A stretch of 9,659 nucleotides of DNA from positions 1 through 9,659 of the forward strand of contig JAHZHM010000033.1 of NCBI GenBank assembly GCA_019420265.1. Direction: 5' to 3'. How positions within the stretch are numbered: position 1 is the first letter of the stretch; each line of letters starts with the position of its first letter. The position numbers and the translations under genes are program-made. This document shows positions 6,294 through 9,659 of the stretch, piece after piece. Below the pieces are notes generated by a model that saw nothing but the letters and a program-made list of their open reading frames with translations, had not been told where the DNA came from and did no database searches. This DNA comes from Clostridiales bacterium (GTDB taxonomy: Bacteria > Bacillota > Clostridia > Christensenellales > Christensenellaceae).

Positions 6294-6335
6294 GATTCCA
6301 AAATATCTGCTCTCTGCCGAAAATGCCCGCTATCT

Positions 6336-9300
6336 CTATTTGACCGCGACATTTCCCTCCCCCACTAAGGCTTTGAGCCGGGCGAGCAGAGGTTCGCTGA
6401 TGGCGACGTTGAGCGCATCCCCCATGCTGTAGACTTTGCCCGTCTTTTGCACGGCGACACGCACTGGGCTCTCGCCCTGGTAGCTCTGGAGCACGGCTTT
6501 GATCGCCCGGATCATATCGAGATTTTCATCCGGCATGCGCAGATAGAGCTTTTGCGCGGCTGCATCCGCTTTTTGCACATAGGGGCGAATGTCATCCAGC
6601 AAAAGTTCCGGCTCTTCTCCTACGGCAACTTTGGCCTTGATGCGGCAAATCTCGTCCGTGCGCAGGTTGGCCTCGTTGTTGGCATAGGCCGCCGGGAAGA
6701 TGGTGACGCCAATCGCGCCCGAGAGATCTTCAAACGTGGCGTTTGCCATCATCTGCCGGGTCTTTTTGGTTGTGCGGGTGCGCAGAGAAGAGAGAATGCC
6801 CACCATCTCCACCGTTCTGCTCTCAAAATAGCGCTGTTTCTCCTCGTCGTCTGCGCTGGCCAGAAGATCTGCGACGCTGATTTTCTGCTTTGCCAGCACA
6901 TCCGCATACTTGGCCAGCGGGTGCCCGGAGAGATAGAGCCCTGCTTTTTCCTTTTCCAATGTCAGGCGCAGGCGGTCGTCGTATTCCGGGATATCGGGCA
7001 GGGGCGTCTTCTGGGGTTTTGTCTCCTCGGAAAATGAGAATAGGCTAATCTGCCCGGTGCTGGCCAGTTTTGCCTCGTTTTGCGCATTTTTATAGATCTT
7101 TTCATAGACCATCATCAGCTGACTGCGGCGTGCGCCAGAAAAATCGAACGCGCCCGAGAGGATGAGCGATTCGATCTGCGCCTTGTTGATATGCCCGGCA
7201 TTGCGGCGCACAAAGTCCTCGAAATCCTCGTAATCTCCCTTTTTGCGCTCCTCAAACACCAGCTCGATGCAATCGCCGACGTTCGTCAGCGCGGAAAGCC
7301 CAAAGCGCACTTTCCCATTTTCCACAGTAAACAGCCGATCGCTCTTATTGATATCCGGAAGCAAGATTTCGATGCCTGCCCGCTTGAGATAGCTCATATA
7401 GTGCGAAAGCTTATCCGAAGAGGAGATGAAGCTATTTAAAAGCGCGGCCATATATTCCGGCTCATAATAGCATTTCAAATAGGCCGTTTGATAGGCGACC
7501 ACAGCATATGCACAGGCATGGGATTTATTGAAGGCATACTGCGCAAAATCCATCATCTGATCGAAAACCCGCTGGGCCACTTCCTCAGGAACGCCCCGGG
7601 CGATGGCTCCCTCGATGCCCTCTCCGCCATAGACGAAAATCTTGCGCTCCCGCTCCATGACATCCGCCTTCTTCTTGGCCATGGCCCGGCGCACTTCGTC
7701 GCTTCGGGCCAGGGAATAGCCCGCCATATCCCGCACAATCTCCATAACCTGCTCCTGATAGACCATGCAGCCATAGGTATCCTTCAGGATTTTTTCCAGA
7801 ATGGGATGATCGTATTGAACGCGCTCCGGGTGGTGCTTATATTCGATATAATCCGGGATTTTCGCCATAGGCCCCGGGCGAAACAGCGAGATGCCCACCA
7901 TGATGTCTCCAAGGTTTTCAGGCAGCAGGCGGGTCATTAAATTTGTCATGCCTTCGCTTTCCAGCTGGAAGATGCCTTCCGTGTTGCCCTGGGAGATCAT
8001 CTCGTAGATCTTCGGATCCGAAAAATTCAGATGGTCGATATCCACTTCAATCCCCCGCCCGACCTTAACCATCGCAAGCGTATCCCGAATGACAGTCAGC
8101 GTGCGCAGGCCGAGGAAATCCATCTTGAGCAGCCCCAGATCGTTGATGTTGTTCATGTGATACTGGGTTGTGATGCTCTCATCTTTTTTGTTCAGCGCCA
8201 GCGGGGCATATTCCGTGACGGGCTCGCCCGTGATGACGACGGCCGCTGCATGCGTCCCGCTCTGCCTGGGCATTCCCTCCACCTTCATGGCCATATCCAG
8301 CCATTCATGCACCTGTGGGTTGTTTTGATATTCCATGCGCAGCTTGTCCGACTGCTCCAATGCCTTTTTGATGGTCATCTTCAGGGCAAAGGGGATGAGC
8401 TTTGCAATGCGATCTGCATCCGCGATGGGAATGCGCATGACTCTGGCCACATCCCGCACCACCTGCTTGGCGCCCAGCGTGCCAAACGTGATGATCTGGG
8501 CGACTTTATCCTTGCCGTATTTCTCCGCGACATAGTCGATGACTTCGCCGCGGCGCTCGATGCAGAAGTCGATATCAATATCCGGCATGGAGACGCGCTC
8601 CGGATTTAAAAAACGCTCGAAGAGCAGGTTGTATTCCAGCGGGTCAATATCCGTAATATGCAGAGCATAGGCGACGATGCTGCCCGCCGCACTGCCTCGG
8701 CCAGGGCCCACCATAATGTGGTTTCTCCGGGCAAAATCTATATAATCCCAAACGATGAGAAAATAATCGCAAAATCCCATATCTAGGATGGTCTTCAGCT
8801 CATAGCTGGCGCGCTCCTGCAGCTCGCTGCTCTGGGCGCGTTCCTGCCCATAGCGCTCACAAAGCCCCTTTTGCACCAGGTGCTCCAGATAGCCCTCGTT
8901 GGTAAAGCCCTCCGGAACATCGAAAGAAGGCAGACGGATGCGCCCCATCTCGATTTCCACATCGCATTTCTCTGCGATCTTAACTGTGTTTTCTATCGCC
9001 TCGGGGACATCCAAAAACAGCGTGCTCATCTCCTCGCCGCTTTTGAGATAGAACTCATCCGTCTCCATCAGGCCGCCCTCTTCCAGCGTCCGCCCCATTT
9101 GCAGGCACATCAGAATCTCCTGCGCACGGGCATCTTCTTTGCGGATATAGTGCGAGTCGTTGGTGACGACCAGCGGAATTTCCAGCTCCCTTGCCATGGC
9201 AATGAGCATGGGGTTGACTCTCTTTTGCTCGGCCAGGCCGTGATCCTGCAATTCCAGATAGAAATCCTCGCCGAACATGGCCTTCAGCCGGCCGGCCAGC

Positions 9301-9659
9301 TCATATGCTTTTTGCTTCTGCCCCGAAAGCAGCAGCTGCGGAATATCCCCCGCAATGCAGGCCGAAAGGCAGATGAGCCCCTCTTTATGCTTTTCTATGG
9401 TCTGATAATCGATGCGGGGTTTATAGTAGTATCCCTCTACCGATGCGATAGAGCAAAGGCGCATGAGATTTTTGTATCCCTCGTTATTTTTTGCCAGCAA
9501 AATCAGGTGCGCATATTCCCGGGCTGCCTGGCTCTTTTCCCGCAAATCCTCGGCGACATACATCTCACAGCCGATGATGGGTTTGATTCCCTCTTTTTTG
9601 CAGGCAGTATAAAAATCCACCACGCCATACATCACGCCGTGGTCGGTGATGGCGCAGGC
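6336..9659 (-). CDS. dnaE: DNA polymerase III alpha subunit (DnaE), 5' end cut by window edge
   Basis: Replicative C-family polymerase; 1107 residues are visible (numbered from the window edge), with an estimated 40 missing at the N-terminus. The frame enters as ACAITDHGVMYG, a conserved part of the PHP domain. That domain (to about 270) keeps all ligand positions in view: His7, Glu32, His51, Cys101, Asp168 and His170. The polymerase palm carries GPGRGSAAGS (319-328), PDIDIDF (359-365, catalytic Asp360 and Asp362) and KMDFLGLRTLT with Asp514. A helix-hairpin-helix region lies at about 825-850, QISLF (870-874) is the sliding-clamp binding motif, and an OB fold covers about 948-1028 (EMVGILSSL onward). 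In Firmicutes such a DnaE normally works beside PolC; no polC is in the window. The gene ends with TAG at 6336 before the bidirectional terminator. The subtype within the DnaE family was not resolved. Confidence 0.97.
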   Translation of the reverse strand, partial: ACAITDHGVMYGVVDFYTACKKEGIKPIIGCEMYVAEDLREKSQAAREYAHLILLAKNNEGYKNLMRLCSIASVEGYYYKPRIDYQTIEKHKEGLICLSACIAGDIPQLLLSGQKQKAYELAGRLKAMFGEDFYLELQDHGLAEQKRVNPMLIAMARELEIPLVVTNDSHYIRKEDARAQEILMCLQMGRTLEEGGLMETDEFYLKSGEEMSTLFLDVPEAIENTVKIAEKCDVEIEMGRIRLPSFDVPEGFTNEGYLEHLVQKGLCERYGQERAQSSELQERASYELKTILDMGFCDYFLIVWDYIDFARRNHIMVGPGRGSAAGSIVAYALHITDIDPLEYNLLFERFLNPERVSMPDIDIDFCIERRGEVIDYVAEKYGKDKVAQIITFGTLGAKQVVRDVARVMRIPIADADRIAKLIPFALKMTIKKALEQSDKLRMEYQNNPQVHEWLDMAMKVEGMPRQSGTHAAAVVITGEPVTEYAPLALNKKDESITTQYHMNNINDLGLLKMDFLGLRTLTVIRDTLAMVKVGRGIEVDIDHLNFSDPKIYEMISQGNTEGIFQLESEGMTNLMTRLLPENLGDIMVGISLFRPGPMAKIPDYIEYKHHPERVQYDHPILEKILKDTYGCMVYQEQVMEIVRDMAGYSLARSDEVRRAMAKKKADVMERERKIFVYGGEGIEGAIARGVPEEVAQRVFDQMMDFAQYAFNKSHACAYAVVAYQTAYLKCYYEPEYMAALLNSFISSSDKLSHYMSYLKRAGIEILLPDINKSDRLFTVENGKVRFGLSALTNVGDCIELVFEERKKGDYEDFEDFVRRNAGHINKAQIESLILSGAFDFSGARRSQLMMVYEKIYKNAQNEAKLASTGQISLFSFSEETKPQKTPLPDIPEYDDRLRLTLEKEKAGLYLSGHPLAKYADVLAKQKISVADLLASADDEEKQRYFESRTVEMVGILSSLRTRTTKKTRQMMANATFEDLSGAIGVTIFPAAYANNEANLRTDEICRIKAKVAVGEEPELLLDDIRPYVQKADAAAQKLYLRMPDENLDMIRAIKAVLQSYQGESPVRVAVQKTGKVYSMGDALNVAISEPLLARLKALVGEGNVAVK

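Noticed and set aside
6447..8609. Several plus-strand frames of 119-196 codons opposite dnaE
   Set aside because: Antisense shadows of dnaE; the dnaE frame is continuous and carries all expected motifs.

Overview
The window holds seven genes in three transcription units, with no RNA genes, mobile elements or CRISPR. Strong GGAG-type ribosome binding sites, GNRA-loop intrinsic terminators, compact operons, a PfkA of the bacterial ATP type and a CrtO-like membrane protein point to a moderately GC-rich member of the Firmicutes (Bacillota), most likely class Clostridia. That placement is an inference from gene content, not from a phylogenetic marker.

Left third (1-2894, minus strand): a DNA-damage-type operon. 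It is read right to left as an HTH-S24 (LexA/CI-like) self-cleaving repressor, a Y-family DNA polymerase overlapping it by ATGA, and, 44 bases further on, a radical SAM protein of the putative DNA modification/repair family (TIGR03916 / COG4277), cut by the window edge. The order 'S24 peptidase then Y-family polymerase' resembles umuDC, except that the S24 protein keeps its DNA-binding domain. The promoter has inverted and direct repeats overlapping the -35 box, a plausible self-repression site. This is the most interesting part of the window.

Middle (2862-4480, minus strand): a two-gene operon, a GNAT N-acetyltransferase followed by a homocysteine S-methyltransferase-family protein. It ends in a clean intrinsic terminator. 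A leader of roughly 150 bases carrying three successive hairpins precedes it; I could not assign this leader to a known riboswitch class.

Right of that (4480-6293, plus strand): an AT-rich regulatory region with a perfect 17-bp palindrome, then pfkA (ATP-dependent 6-phosphofructokinase with unusual substitutions at fructose-6-phosphate phosphate-binding positions). A small membrane protein of the CrtO acyltransferase family follows. A terminator-like hairpin lies just inside its start, so its expression may be attenuated relative to pfkA.

Right end (6336-9659, minus strand): nearly all of dnaE, the DNA polymerase III alpha subunit, missing only an estimated 40 N-terminal residues. It converges on the pfkA unit, and a bidirectional terminator separates the two. 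Its PHP domain keeps every metal ligand visible in the window.
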